Notes: generated by a model not told the origin, from the letters alone. A stretch of DNA of 64,000 bases from Bacteroides gallinarum DSM 18171 = JCM 13658 (GCF_000374365.1 NZ_KB894117.1:1-64000), one strand, 5' to 3'. Counted from the stretch's first letter, positions 27,346 to 36,778 are shown. Program-made: numbers and translations.

Positions 27346-28899
27346 ATGAAAAAAATATTTTACTTCTTAACAATCGGTCTATTGTTGCTCTCTTCATGTA
27401 AAGATGACGATACCGTATATAACACCGCTGCAAGAGCAGCTTTTGAATATGTTGAAAATACGTATATGATTGGTGATGCCATTCAGTTTACAGATAAGTC
27501 TGTTCCTTCTGAAGGCAATACTATTGTGGCCTGGGAATGGAAGTTCGGTGATTCTGATGATAGTAAGTCTTCCGAACAGAATCCTTCCCATACGTACAAT
27601 GCCAGTGGAACATTCACTATTACCTTGACAGTTACTGACAATAACGGTTTGAAAGCTAAGGCTTCTAAGGATATTACAATTTTGGATCCAGATAAATTAA
27701 TTAATATTACCTGGCAATCTCCATTGTTGGGCGCAATTGAAAGTACGGTTTCTCCGGCTCTTTCCGCTGACGGTAAAACAGTGTACGCTATTGCTGACCA
27801 GTCTGCCGATAATGCTTATGACGTGCAGCTAAAGGCGTACGATGTAGCTTCCGGTGCTGTTAAATGGTCATTTAATGTAAATGATGCATTGGCTGCAAAC
27901 AATTCAGGTGGTGGAGTAAGGTTGATTTATGCAAGTCCGGCTGTAGGAACCAATGGTGATATTTATGTTGTTGCACGTGACTTGAAAAATTCTGGAACAG
28001 CCCGTAAGTCATTCTTGTTTGCTGTATCTTCAAACGGCTCATTACATTGGACGTATGGATTTGGTATTGATGCTAACTTAAACTATGTAACACCTGCTGT
28101 TGATGCAAACGGTTATATCTATATAGGTCATACAACAAACTCTCCTTATGCTGTTACTGTCCTGAATCCATCTGATGGTTCGTTGGTTAAACAGATAAGT
28201 GTTCCCGTAGGTATTACTTCAGGTTTGTCTGTATCGAAAAATGGAGAAGTTTACTTCTGCTCTTCTTCTGCCGGCTTATATGGCTATGACATAAATAGTG
28301 GTTCACAGAAATTCAACTATAATCCATATACTGGTGTCAACAGTACTATTACAATAGATTCAGATGGTACCATCTATACTGTAGGTAAAACATCAGCGGG
28401 TGGTGCTGTTTGTGCAACTAATCCTGACGGAAGTGAAAAATGGAAAGTAGAACTTCCTTCTCCAGTCAATTATGGCGGTGCCGTTATTGGTGAAGACGGT
28501 ACAATATATGCAACAGGCGGTAGTGTGATTGCTGACCAGGAAACTGGTGGTATTGTAGCATTGGACAAAGACGGTAATCTCAAATGGCATTTTGCAACTG
28601 CTGAAAGTGTAACAAACTGTGTACCTATGGTAGATAGCCGTGGATATATCCATTTTGTTACTGATGATGCGGTTTACTATATTGTTAAACCTGATGGAAC
28701 GGCTTATGCTTCACTGAAAGTAGGAGAAAAATCAAATTCATCCCCGGTTATGAATGCAGACGGAAATGTTCTGCTGAGCGTGGAAACTGAAGCTGGTGTT
28801 TCTGCCGTATTGAACCTTTCTACAGGTGCTTCTTCTGTTGCTAATTCAGCATGGCCTATGAAAGGTCAGAACTGGCAGCGTACAGGTTTACAGAAATAA
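27346..28899 (+). CDS. PKD and PQQ-like propeller surface lipoprotein
   Basis: A 517-residue lipoprotein (lipobox LLSSC, about 14-18). A PKD domain covers about 30-112 (IQFTDKSVPSEGNTIVAWEW, NPSHTYNASGTFTITLTVTD). It is followed by a beta-propeller of PQQ/quinoprotein-like blades, with repeats such as GDIYVVARDL, GYIYIGHTT, GEVYFCSSSAG, GTIYTVGKTSAG, GTIYATGGS and GYIHFVTDD spaced about 45-55 residues apart. There is no catalytic signature. Position after SusC/SusD in a glycan locus and the PKD-propeller design fit a surface glycan-binding protein. A hairpin with 10-bp arms follows at 28908-28942. Confidence 0.8.
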   Translation: MKKIFYFLTIGLLLLSSCKDDDTVYNTAARAAFEYVENTYMIGDAIQFTDKSVPSEGNTIVAWEWKFGDSDDSKSSEQNPSHTYNASGTFTITLTVTDNNGLKAKASKDITILDPDKLINITWQSPLLGAIESTVSPALSADGKTVYAIADQSADNAYDVQLKAYDVASGAVKWSFNVNDALAANNSGGGVRLIYASPAVGTNGDIYVVARDLKNSGTARKSFLFAVSSNGSLHWTYGFGIDANLNYVTPAVDANGYIYIGHTTNSPYAVTVLNPSDGSLVKQISVPVGITSGLSVSKNGEVYFCSSSAGLYGYDINSGSQKFNYNPYTGVNSTITIDSDGTIYTVGKTSAGGAVCATNPDGSEKWKVELPSPVNYGGAVIGEDGTIYATGGSVIADQETGGIVALDKDGNLKWHFATAESVTNCVPMVDSRGYIHFVTDDAVYYIVKPDGTAYASLKVGEKSNSSPVMNADGNVLLSVETEAGVSAVLNLSTGASSVANSAWPMKGQNWQRTGLQK

Positions 28900-28907
28900 A
28901 TTCTATA

Positions 28908-28942
28908 ATATCTTGGTGGGGTAATTTACCTTACCAAGATAT
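28908..28942 (+). promoter_or_regulatory. Intra-operon hairpin
   Basis: Perfect 10-bp inverted repeat (28908-28917 with 28933-28942) between the PKD lipoprotein and the third propeller gene, without a U-tract. It could be a weak terminator or an mRNA-stability element that lowers expression of the distal genes. Confidence 0.5.
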
Positions 28943-28957
28943 ATAAACCTAATATCT

Positions 28958-30478
28958 ATGAAATCATTGGTCCTTTTTATAATATCAAGTCTATTATTTT
29001 TTAATCCACTTTATTCAAGAGAGGGTAGAAATCTTTTGTTGGATAAATCTCTTGTTTCAGAAACTGATATGCAGTTTAAATATCATGTTCCTGCATATTA
29101 TGCATTGAATCCGGTTTTAAAAGCTGACAAGGCATGGGAGTTTAATAAAAACGGAGATCCTTATGCAGCTCCTTTTAGTGGTGGGGTATGGTACGATGAA
29201 TTATCCGGAAAATTTAAAATGTGGTATTCTGCCGGTGGAGGTAAGACAAACGGGCTTGTGACTTGTTATGCTGAATCAAATGATGGGAAGGTCTGGTTCA
29301 AGCCTTACTTGGATGTAGTACCAGGTACAAATATAGTTGATACAGTAGAACATGACTGTGTTTCTGTTTTGCTTGATAAATTTGAACAAAAGGCGGAAAG
29401 AAAGTATAAGATGTTTCTGGTTGCCTTCAATAATCCAGGCTCAGTAAGCATGAAACTGAAGTATTCTGCCGACGGTATTCATTGGAGTAGTACAAAGGCT
29501 GTGTCAGGTGAGTTATATGACAGGTGTGCCGTTTACTATGATCCTTTCATAGATAAATATGTATTATCTTTAAAGACAATAAATGGAGTTTATCGTCGTG
29601 CAAGGTGTTTCCTGGCTGATAAAGATCCTGAACTGGCGGTAAGTTTAGCCCATCGTACTTTTATTAATGGAGAAGATAAATTTATATGTTTCTGGTTCAA
29701 TGCGGACGATGATGACCCCAGACATCCTTTGTTCCCGGATTTGCGTCCGCAGATTTATAATCATGAGGCCATGCCTTATGAAAATTTGCTGCTTGGCTAT
29801 TTTTCAGTATGGCAAGGTCCGGAAAACAAAGAGTGCGTTGAGCTTAAGGTTCAGAAAAGGAATGAGATTCTTGTAGGATGGACGAAGGACAGTTTTAACT
29901 GGAATCGTGAGAATAAAAAGCCTTTTTTGCCTGTTGATGAAAGTCCTGAGGCTTGGAACGCAGGGAATATCCAGTCCGTAGCAGGTTGTCCGATTATAGT
30001 TGGTGATTCTCTTTATTTTTATATGAGCGGCAGATATAACAGTCGGCCTGTTCATCCGTCTAACTTTGCCACAGGATTAGCTACTTTGCGTCGTGATGGA
30101 TTTGCTTCTTATCATTCAGATAAAAAAGAATGTTTTCTCAAAACAGTTGCATTTGAAGTCACCGGTTCTTATTTATTTGTAAATGCTGAAATTAAAGGTT
30201 CTTTATACGCTGAACTGTTGGATGCAAATTTAAATGTCATAAAAGGTTTCTCAAAACACGATTTCGAGGTTGTTAAAAAGAAAAACTCGACTAAGTTGCA
30301 GCTTCGTTGGAAAAATGCAGACATAAGTTCTTTAATAGGAAAAAAAATATCAATAAGGTTTTATACCAGAAATACGGATATTTATTCTTTCTGGTTCTCA
30401 AAAACAGAAAAAGGATTTAGTAGGGGATATACCGCAGGTGGTGGTCCTTTACTGTCTCCTACCGGTATAGACCAATAA
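28958..30478 (+). CDS. Secreted beta-propeller glycosidase-like protein C
   Basis: A 506-residue third paralogue with a cleavable signal peptide (about 1-20). It is shorter at the N-terminus than A and B: the GRQxFVDxFLI block is reduced to NLLLDKSLVSETDMQ. The remaining blocks are kept: LNPVLKADKAWE, SGGVWYDELSGKFKMWYSAG, SNDGKVW, SADGIHW, GPENKEC, WNAGNIQSVAG, LYFYMSGR, TGLATLRRDGF and GYTAGGGPLLS. Several otherwise invariant positions differ, so its specificity may differ. It lies between the intra-operon hairpin and the MFS transporter gene. Confidence 0.8.
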   Translation: MKSLVLFIISSLLFFNPLYSREGRNLLLDKSLVSETDMQFKYHVPAYYALNPVLKADKAWEFNKNGDPYAAPFSGGVWYDELSGKFKMWYSAGGGKTNGLVTCYAESNDGKVWFKPYLDVVPGTNIVDTVEHDCVSVLLDKFEQKAERKYKMFLVAFNNPGSVSMKLKYSADGIHWSSTKAVSGELYDRCAVYYDPFIDKYVLSLKTINGVYRRARCFLADKDPELAVSLAHRTFINGEDKFICFWFNADDDDPRHPLFPDLRPQIYNHEAMPYENLLLGYFSVWQGPENKECVELKVQKRNEILVGWTKDSFNWNRENKKPFLPVDESPEAWNAGNIQSVAGCPIIVGDSLYFYMSGRYNSRPVHPSNFATGLATLRRDGFASYHSDKKECFLKTVAFEVTGSYLFVNAEIKGSLYAELLDANLNVIKGFSKHDFEVVKKKNSTKLQLRWKNADISSLIGKKISIRFYTRNTDIYSFWFSKTEKGFSRGYTAGGGPLLSPTGIDQ

Positions 30479-30500
30479 CTTAAATAAATAATATCATAAA

Positions 30501-31733
30501 ATGAAAAACTCAAAGATTTATCCTTGGATAGTAGTCGGCTTATTGTGGGGTGTTGCACTTCTTAATTACATGGACCGACAAATGTTAAGTACAATGAAAG
30601 AAGCCATGCAGATTGATATCGTAGAATTACAGTCTGCGGCAAATTTCGGTCATCTGATGGCAGTTTTTCTCTGGATATATGGACTGATGAGTCCTATATC
30701 CGGCATCATAGCAGACCGTCTGAGCAGAAAATGGCTGATTGTCGGCAGTTTGTTCGTGTGGTCTTCGGTCACTTACCTCATGGGAATTGCTTCTACATTC
30801 GACCAGATATTTTGGCTTCGGGCAATAATGGGAATAAGTGAAGCACTTTATATACCGGCCGGCCTTTCCCTGATTGCAGACTATCATACCGGCAAATCAC
30901 GTTCTTTGGCAATCGGTATTCACATGACCGGTCTTTATACTGGCCAGGCTGTCGGTGGTTTCGGAGCGACTGTGGCTGCTGCATTTTCCTGGCATACCAC
31001 TTTTCACTGGTTTGGTATCATAGGCATTGCCTATGCAATCATCCTTATGCTTTTTTTACGGGACAAGAAATCTACAACTTCCGTTGAGACACCTGCAATT
31101 GAGCATAAAGAGAAAGAGAGTGTACTCAGGAGTCTGAAATCTTTGTTGACCAACGTAGCATTCTGGGTTATCCTTCTTTACTTTGCAGCCCCAAGCCTTC
31201 CGGGATGGGCCACTAAGAACTGGTTGCCTACTTTGTTTGCAGAGAACTTGGGGCTTCCGATGTCACAGGCTGGTCCTATCTCGACAATCACGATTGCAGT
31301 GTCTTCATTCATCGGAGTAATTATTGGCGGTATCTTATCTGACAAATGGGTTCAAAGGAATTTGCGTGGCCGGGTATATACAGGCGCTATTGGTCTTGGA
31401 TTAACCATTCCATCTTTACTATTATTGGGCTTTGGGCATAACATCATCACTGTCGTGGGCGCCGGGCTACTGTTTGGTATCGGATACGGTATTTTCGATG
31501 CTAATAACATGCCAATTTTATGCCAGTTTGTTTCATCTAAACAAAGGGCTACTGCATATGGCGTGATGAATATGGTTGGTGTTTTTGCAGGCGCGTTTAT
31601 TACGAACCTTTTAGGACAATGGGGAGACAGCGGTAATCTCGGCTTAGGATTTGCACTGTTGGCCGTAATTGTTGCCATGGCCCTTTGTGTCCAAATCATC
31701 TTTTTACGTCCCAAAACAGATAATGTAGAATAA
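30501..31733 (+). CDS. nanT: MFS transporter, probable sialic acid importer
   Basis: A 410-residue inner membrane protein with twelve predicted segments, of the major facilitator superfamily (anion:cation symporter/hexuronate-transporter-like). The motif after TM2 is GIIADRLSRKWLIVG, and the charged central loop is near 190-210 (RDKKSTTSVETPAIEHKEKE). The N-terminal LNYMDRQMLSTM is typical of the ACS family. Bacteroides nan operons contain an MFS transporter in this role, so the symbol is given by context; substrate specificity cannot be read from sequence. It follows the third propeller gene by 22 nt and precedes the YhcH gene by 19 nt. Confidence 0.82.
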   Translation: MKNSKIYPWIVVGLLWGVALLNYMDRQMLSTMKEAMQIDIVELQSAANFGHLMAVFLWIYGLMSPISGIIADRLSRKWLIVGSLFVWSSVTYLMGIASTFDQIFWLRAIMGISEALYIPAGLSLIADYHTGKSRSLAIGIHMTGLYTGQAVGGFGATVAAAFSWHTTFHWFGIIGIAYAIILMLFLRDKKSTTSVETPAIEHKEKESVLRSLKSLLTNVAFWVILLYFAAPSLPGWATKNWLPTLFAENLGLPMSQAGPISTITIAVSSFIGVIIGGILSDKWVQRNLRGRVYTGAIGLGLTIPSLLLLGFGHNIITVVGAGLLFGIGYGIFDANNMPILCQFVSSKQRATAYGVMNMVGVFAGAFITNLLGQWGDSGNLGLGFALLAVIVAMALCVQIIFLRPKTDNVE

Positions 31734-31752
31734 AAAAACAATATAAGCTTGT

Positions 31753-32229
31753 ATGATAGTATCTAATTTACAAAACAGTACCCGAATAGAAGCGCTTCAC
31801 CCTCTATTCAGCAAATTATTTGATTACGTGAAAAGATACGATTTGCTCCATACGGATTGCGGACGCATTGAGTTGGATGGGGACAATCTTTTCATCAACA
31901 ATGTAAACCCCACCTGTATCGATGAAAAAGAACAGGTCTTGGAAATACACCGTGAATATATCGATATACATATCTTGCTGGAAGGAAAAGAACGAATCGG
32001 ATGGAAAGCGGAAGAAGAGCTCACAGAAGAAAAACAGTCTTATCAAAAAGACACAGACTGTGCCTTATTCACAGACCGTCCTACATCATTTATCGATTTA
32101 ATCCCCGACCAGTTCTTAATCGCATTTCCGGAAGATGCCCATGCTCCGGTTATAGGAGACGGGAAAATACGGAAACTGATTGCAAAGGTCAGAGTATGCC
32201 CCCAAGAAGAACAAATATCATCTTATTGA
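31753..32229 (+). CDS. YhcH/YjgK/YiaL family protein
   Basis: A 158-residue cupin-like cytoplasmic protein of the DUF386 (YhcH/YjgK/YiaL) family. Features are the EIHREYIDIHILLEGKERIG block (about 66-85, metal-binding His/Asp/His) and the C-terminal FLIAFPEDAHAPVIGDGKIR followed by KLIAKV. YhcH (NanQ) acts with sialic acid operons and has been described as a sialic acid anomerase or mutarotase. It is the last gene of the locus; a long hairpin follows. Confidence 0.88.
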   Translation: MIVSNLQNSTRIEALHPLFSKLFDYVKRYDLLHTDCGRIELDGDNLFINNVNPTCIDEKEQVLEIHREYIDIHILLEGKERIGWKAEEELTEEKQSYQKDTDCALFTDRPTSFIDLIPDQFLIAFPEDAHAPVIGDGKIRKLIAKVRVCPQEEQISSY

Positions 32230-32259
32230 AGTAGTAAGTATCAATCGCATATCTCCACA

Positions 32260-32316
32260 AAGGTTTATAGTTGTCCATCATTCTGCTATCCGCAGGCTTA
32301 TGGCAACTATAACCTT
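32260..32316 (+). terminator. Hairpin after the sialic acid operon
   Basis: A 13-bp stem with one bulged T (32260-32273 with 32304-32316) and a 30-nt loop, 30 nt after the YhcH stop. There is only a weak T-rich tail, so terminator strength is uncertain. Confidence 0.5.
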
Positions 32317-32354
32317 ATATTCATAACTGAGTATATCCGGACTTTTCCCAACGC

Positions 32355-33311
32355 CTACTTGCAATTATCTTTTATATCATCTATCCTTTTTTGGTGGTCG
32401 ATTACGTGCAATGTAATTTCTTCTATCTTTTGCAAAAGTATTACATTCATCTCATGCTGGGAATATCCTTTTTCTGCTACTTCTTTTTTACTAGGAACGC
32501 AAGGAAGATGCTTATACTTTTTTATATACTTTTCTACTTCTGTCAAAGGAAGTAGTTTATAATTATCGTAAAAAACAAAATCAGCCCAATAGTTATTTGG
32601 TCCTATACCAACATCTTCTGCTAATATTCCTTTTTTTACAAAAAGTGAGTAATCTTGTATACTTTCAGGTCCAATAGGAACATTTCCCCCAATTTTTACA
32701 TATGAATCTTTTATTAAAAGCGTGGGATTAGTATCTTTATAATTCAAATTTCCCCAAAAAGCAATACCTCCTTTGGAGGCTACCCTAAACCATGAATCAT
32801 AGGAATTATAAATTAAAAAATTATTATCTGGTCCCACAGTGAAATCCAATTTTCCAATTTCAGCCCCATTTATAGGGCTTATTCTTAGACTATTGGTAAG
32901 ATACGTATTATTATTATCTATAGAAAGAGCATTACTTGCTAATCCCCGTGCTTTAAAATTTATAGTTCTATCTGCGTAGAAATAAAAGCGTTCACCATAT
33001 AAAGCAAGAGCTGCATAAACCTCAGAGCCTTGTTTGAAATTGAAAATACAAGGGGAAGTGATTTCTCCTCCAAAAGTAAACTTGCCACGTGAAGATATAA
33101 AGAAATTTGGGCTTGATGCCGCAATTTTAGGGTCATCTCCTAATGTTGATATCATTCCCTTGTGCTTTTGAGGTTCTCTTGTAAAAATATACTGCATATT
33201 TTCAACTTTCCCTACTGTTTTCCCACCGCTCAATTGGTCTGTCCAAGTTCCAATTTGGGCATATAAGCAATATGGTAATAACCCTAAAAATATAAATAGT
33301 ATTTTTTTCAT
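32355..33311 (-). CDS. Secreted protein with tail-fibre-like C-terminal domain (2)
   Basis: A 318-residue exported protein; the start at 33311 gives a standard signal peptide (MKKILFIFLGLLPYCLYAQ), although an ATG at 33323 is in frame. The middle is rich in beta-strand and resembles repetitive tail-fibre sequence. The C-terminal part (YSLFVKKGILAEDVGIGPNN, WADFVFYDNYKLLPLTEVEK, YIKKYKHLPCVPSKKEVAEK, then a helical EMNVILLQKIEEITLHVIDH) is a domain common in Bacteroidetes tail-fibre or S74-like surface proteins, with a trimeric coiled-coil end. It lacks a visible protease dyad. It is a tandem paralogue of the gene just upstream, separated by a single base. Confidence 0.78.
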   Translation of the reverse strand: MKKILFIFLGLLPYCLYAQIGTWTDQLSGGKTVGKVENMQYIFTREPQKHKGMISTLGDDPKIAASSPNFFISSRGKFTFGGEITSPCIFNFKQGSEVYAALALYGERFYFYADRTINFKARGLASNALSIDNNNTYLTNSLRISPINGAEIGKLDFTVGPDNNFLIYNSYDSWFRVASKGGIAFWGNLNYKDTNPTLLIKDSYVKIGGNVPIGPESIQDYSLFVKKGILAEDVGIGPNNYWADFVFYDNYKLLPLTEVEKYIKKYKHLPCVPSKKEVAEKGYSQHEMNVILLQKIEEITLHVIDHQKRIDDIKDNCK

Positions 33312-33312
33312 A

Positions 33313-34287
33313 TTATTTCTCATTTAATAGTTTTTCCAGCTTCTCTATTTCTTTTTGTTGGCTGATAATATAAAGTGTTAATTCTTCAATTTTCTGCAAT
33401 AATGTTATATTCATTTTATGTTGAGAATATCCAGATTCTGATATATCCTTTTGAGAAGGTACATTTGGTAAATGTTTGTTTTTTTGAATTTCTTTTTCTA
33501 CTTCATAAATATGTGGCAACTTATAATCTTTTAGAAAGACAAAATCGGCCCATTCATTACTTGGAGCTATTGAAAAGTCCTCTGTTAGAACTCCTTTTCT
33601 TACAAACAGGGAGAATTTGTTTATTAACTCAGGCTTGATAGTTGCTTGTCCTCCGATTCTAACATAATTATCACCTATTAATAATGTTGGATTTACATTT
33701 TGATATTGATCATTTCCCCATAACGCAATACCACTTTTGCCTGCAATTCTCATCCATTTACTGTAAGTTGCTAACATTAGCATATTATTGTCAATATCAC
33801 TTTTTATTTGGAAATCTCCTTCCAAAGGATTGGTCCTTGGTTTTATCGTTAAGTCTGTATTTAAATAAGCAAATTTCTCATCTATTTGTAATTGAGGAGT
33901 AGGAGAATTTCTTGCCTTAAAAAGAATATCTCTATCTGCAATTATATTAAAGTTCTGTTGTACGGTATTTAGACAGGCATATACATATGTCCCCTGTTTT
34001 AAGTTTAAGAATGTAGCATAACTAGGATCTACAGAACCAAACGTCAATTTTCCCAAAGAATGTAATTGAAAAAAAATGTTCTCTTGGCCTGTTGCATTAA
34101 GTTTCAATTCTAGTCCACGTCGTTCTTCATACCCCTCTTTTGGAAAAAGGAATTGATAATTGTCATAATGACCAACGGTTCTACTACCGTCCAGTTGTTC
34201 ATACCACTGTCCTATTTGTGAATATCCTTTGGATGAAAAAAAACAAAATAATGAGATGAAAAAAGAAAATAAAATTTGTACTTTCAT
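33313..34287 (-). CDS. Secreted protein with tail-fibre-like C-terminal domain (1)
   Basis: A 324-residue paralogue of its downstream neighbour, with signal peptide (about 1-23) and the same opening after it (QIGQWYEQLDGSRTVGHYDN against QIGTWTDQLSGGKTVGKVEN). The shared blocks are LLIGDNYVRIGG, KFSLFVRKGVLTEDFSIAPS, NEWADFVFLKDYKLPHIYEV and the coiled-coil end KMNITLLQKIEELTLYIISQ followed by QKEIEKLEKLL. Function is unknown; a trimeric surface fibre or a binding protein for the upstream enzyme-like protein is possible. It is 19 nt after the 823-residue gene, in one AT-rich minus-strand operon. Confidence 0.78.
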   Translation of the reverse strand: MKVQILFSFFISLFCFFSSKGYSQIGQWYEQLDGSRTVGHYDNYQFLFPKEGYEERRGLELKLNATGQENIFFQLHSLGKLTFGSVDPSYATFLNLKQGTYVYACLNTVQQNFNIIADRDILFKARNSPTPQLQIDEKFAYLNTDLTIKPRTNPLEGDFQIKSDIDNNMLMLATYSKWMRIAGKSGIALWGNDQYQNVNPTLLIGDNYVRIGGQATIKPELINKFSLFVRKGVLTEDFSIAPSNEWADFVFLKDYKLPHIYEVEKEIQKNKHLPNVPSQKDISESGYSQHKMNITLLQKIEELTLYIISQQKEIEKLEKLLNEK

Positions 34288-34306
34288 AATAGTTTATGTA
34301 TTTGAA

Positions 34307-36778
34307 TTAATTATTAGGATTGTAAAAATCATCTTTCCCTGATGGTAATTTAGTTGCCAATTCAGCTTTTATGAGTTTCCCCGTAAAAGGCTCTGTATTT
34401 GCCTCACTTTCAGCATTGGCTGAGAAAGTTATTTTCTGGCAGTTACCAATAAAAGACGTAAAGTTCAAATAAGCAAACCCTCTTGCATTTGCTTTATCTG
34501 TTTCCGTAATTTGTCCTTCAGGATGTCTCCAGTTCCATAATATTTTTTGTTGGTCTGCCTTTTCAAATTTTAAATTGGGACATGAGACATGTAAAACGGT
34601 TGCATCTTCCTCAAATTCAGAACCATATTTGCGGAAATTTTTCTTAACAGCTTCTACGGTTACGATAACTTCTTTATTTTGAAAGCCATCTTTGGGGGCT
34701 TGAATTTTCATTGAAGCATATTCTTCTCCATGCGTCATAACTCGATATAAGAAATCTCCTTGAGCAGTATAATATAATGTTATATCATTATTGTCATCAC
34801 CATATATCCTAAATATGACTTGATCTCGACCTGATGGAACAGATGGTACAAGTTTTACTGCAATACTTCCTGTTGTCGCCTTAAGTGGATAGAATTTATT
34901 AGGTTCAGTTAGTGTTTGAGAAAAATCAAAAGTCTCATGACTATGCTGTGGGTCTATTGGTGTATATCCCCACCAATTTTTATTATTATAAAACGTTCCT
35001 TCTTCGATATTGAAAGGAAAATTTCCTTTTTTATCATCTTCAAACTTTATTCCATAAAGCACTCCTGCTTTTACTCCTGATTCCAAGATAATTGGGATTG
35101 AAGATAAATCATATGCCGAAATGATTTTATGTTGTTCTATAGAGTTCTCTTTTAGAAAATTTAAAAGGAGATTTTTGTCATGGATGTTAGTGTTTGAAAA
35201 TGTACCAACAGACTCATAATTGTCGGAAACCTCTGTTGTACCGGGAATAGAACTCCCCATCGTTCCCCCTAATAAATGTCCTTCACAATGAGGCCTTGTT
35301 GGATCATATGAAAACATAAGGACGTATGCGTAGCTTTTTAAATCAGTTATTTTCTTATCTCGTGGATCCTCTGTAACATCTGCTAATATTAAAGGATATG
35401 GGCTGGAATTCAGCCGTAAAGCATTATAAATAGAATATAATGGTAATGCTTTTTCTGAAACATCTGGATTATCCTTAGGATTTGCAGAATAATAGATGCC
35501 AATATTGCCATTACCTTTTAATCCTGCTAATTTACCTGCTTTACCTATAGCAACAGATATACCAGGATTTCTTCCTGTTACATGTCTTTCCTGAGATGCA
35601 GCATAAAAATAATGCCATTCATTGGGTCTTGAGAACTTTGTATTACAGATAGGTTTACCTATGTTTATACATCCATGGTCATCGCTTTGTACTTCTTTCC
35701 CATTGTCAAGGAAAGGTACTCCGGGAGCAATGTACATCCAATCCATTCCATTTGTAGAAATTGCTAATTCGGTTCTTTGTAGATGCTGTACGGTAGGATC
35801 AACTGCTGTTCCATACATTGTTACTAATCCCCAAAAGATATCTTTTTCAAATCCAGGCATTTGGAAAGGTTGCAGGCTATACGGTTCCCACTGTGGCGTT
35901 GACATATCTAACCCTATACTTAAATCTACATCTTTTGAGACTAATTGGGGACCGATCTTAGTAATAGTTTCTCTTCGAAACCTATTTCTGGGATCTGGAT
36001 GAAAAGGAAGTTGTTCTCCTGTTTTCAATGAAGATCTTTTACCGTTCAATCTTGAACAAAAATAGTATTCTCCATCAAATTTTATATAGTTCATATGAGT
36101 ATCACCATTAATAAATTTGAATTTATACAGAAACTGATCACTCTTTCTTTTTTCTTTAAATTCCCCAAAACCTTTATAAATTCCTTTTTCTGTTACATCT
36201 CGTGTGATTTCATATCCTCCTAAATAAGTATTTTTAGACTCCCTTTGAGGAAGATAAACAAATTTTATCGGTTTCTCTACCCCTTTTTCAAGGTCATCAT
36301 ATATTCCAAAACTCTCTACATCAACAGCAACAATATTAGTTGGGAGAAAGCCTGTTTGCTGTGTTGGTGATATTTTTTCATCAGCAGTTTTTCCATTAGG
36401 ATTGTACCAAAATAGCCCTGCTTCAGGACGCACCCATTGCAACATATTATCAGTATTATTAGTATATGCCATCACGCCAACCTTGGATGGAGGATTTTCT
36501 GAATAAGCGATAAAACTGGAAATATATATAGCTATATTTCCATTGGTGTCTTTAACAACATTAGGCATGCCATTTTCTAATTTATTTTCCCATGGATAAA
36601 GTTGAATATTAGGTTTAATAATATTTTTCCCATTGTTATACTTTTGAGGAGGTTGAACGTGAATGTCATCTAAAGTATAGGAGAACAACATTGGATTTAA
36701 TGAGGAATACTTTTGCTCATTTTGAGCATATAAATTCATTCCTATTAATAAGATTAATGAAGATAGTGTTATTTTCAT
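34307..36778 (-). CDS. Large secreted propeller-like protein, possible glycosidase
   Basis: An 823-residue exported protein (signal peptide about 1-18, NLYAQ). Residues about 30-480 look like a beta-propeller enzyme core of the same broad kind as the three propeller proteins in the sialic acid locus: DIFWGLVTMYGTAVDPTVQH, ELAISTNGMDWMYIAPGVPF and the DDHGCINIGKPI turn. The rest is beta-rich, with a possible C-terminal carbohydrate-binding domain near 640-800 (WNWRHPEGQITETDKANARG). It is not a recognised GH family by motif. It is the first gene of a three-gene AT-rich minus-strand operon convergent with the sialic acid locus. Confidence 0.7.
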   Translation of the reverse strand: MKITLSSLILLIGMNLYAQNEQKYSSLNPMLFSYTLDDIHVQPPQKYNNGKNIIKPNIQLYPWENKLENGMPNVVKDTNGNIAIYISSFIAYSENPPSKVGVMAYTNNTDNMLQWVRPEAGLFWYNPNGKTADEKISPTQQTGFLPTNIVAVDVESFGIYDDLEKGVEKPIKFVYLPQRESKNTYLGGYEITRDVTEKGIYKGFGEFKEKRKSDQFLYKFKFINGDTHMNYIKFDGEYYFCSRLNGKRSSLKTGEQLPFHPDPRNRFRRETITKIGPQLVSKDVDLSIGLDMSTPQWEPYSLQPFQMPGFEKDIFWGLVTMYGTAVDPTVQHLQRTELAISTNGMDWMYIAPGVPFLDNGKEVQSDDHGCINIGKPICNTKFSRPNEWHYFYAASQERHVTGRNPGISVAIGKAGKLAGLKGNGNIGIYYSANPKDNPDVSEKALPLYSIYNALRLNSSPYPLILADVTEDPRDKKITDLKSYAYVLMFSYDPTRPHCEGHLLGGTMGSSIPGTTEVSDNYESVGTFSNTNIHDKNLLLNFLKENSIEQHKIISAYDLSSIPIILESGVKAGVLYGIKFEDDKKGNFPFNIEEGTFYNNKNWWGYTPIDPQHSHETFDFSQTLTEPNKFYPLKATTGSIAVKLVPSVPSGRDQVIFRIYGDDNNDITLYYTAQGDFLYRVMTHGEEYASMKIQAPKDGFQNKEVIVTVEAVKKNFRKYGSEFEEDATVLHVSCPNLKFEKADQQKILWNWRHPEGQITETDKANARGFAYLNFTSFIGNCQKITFSANAESEANTEPFTGKLIKAELATKLPSGKDDFYNPNN

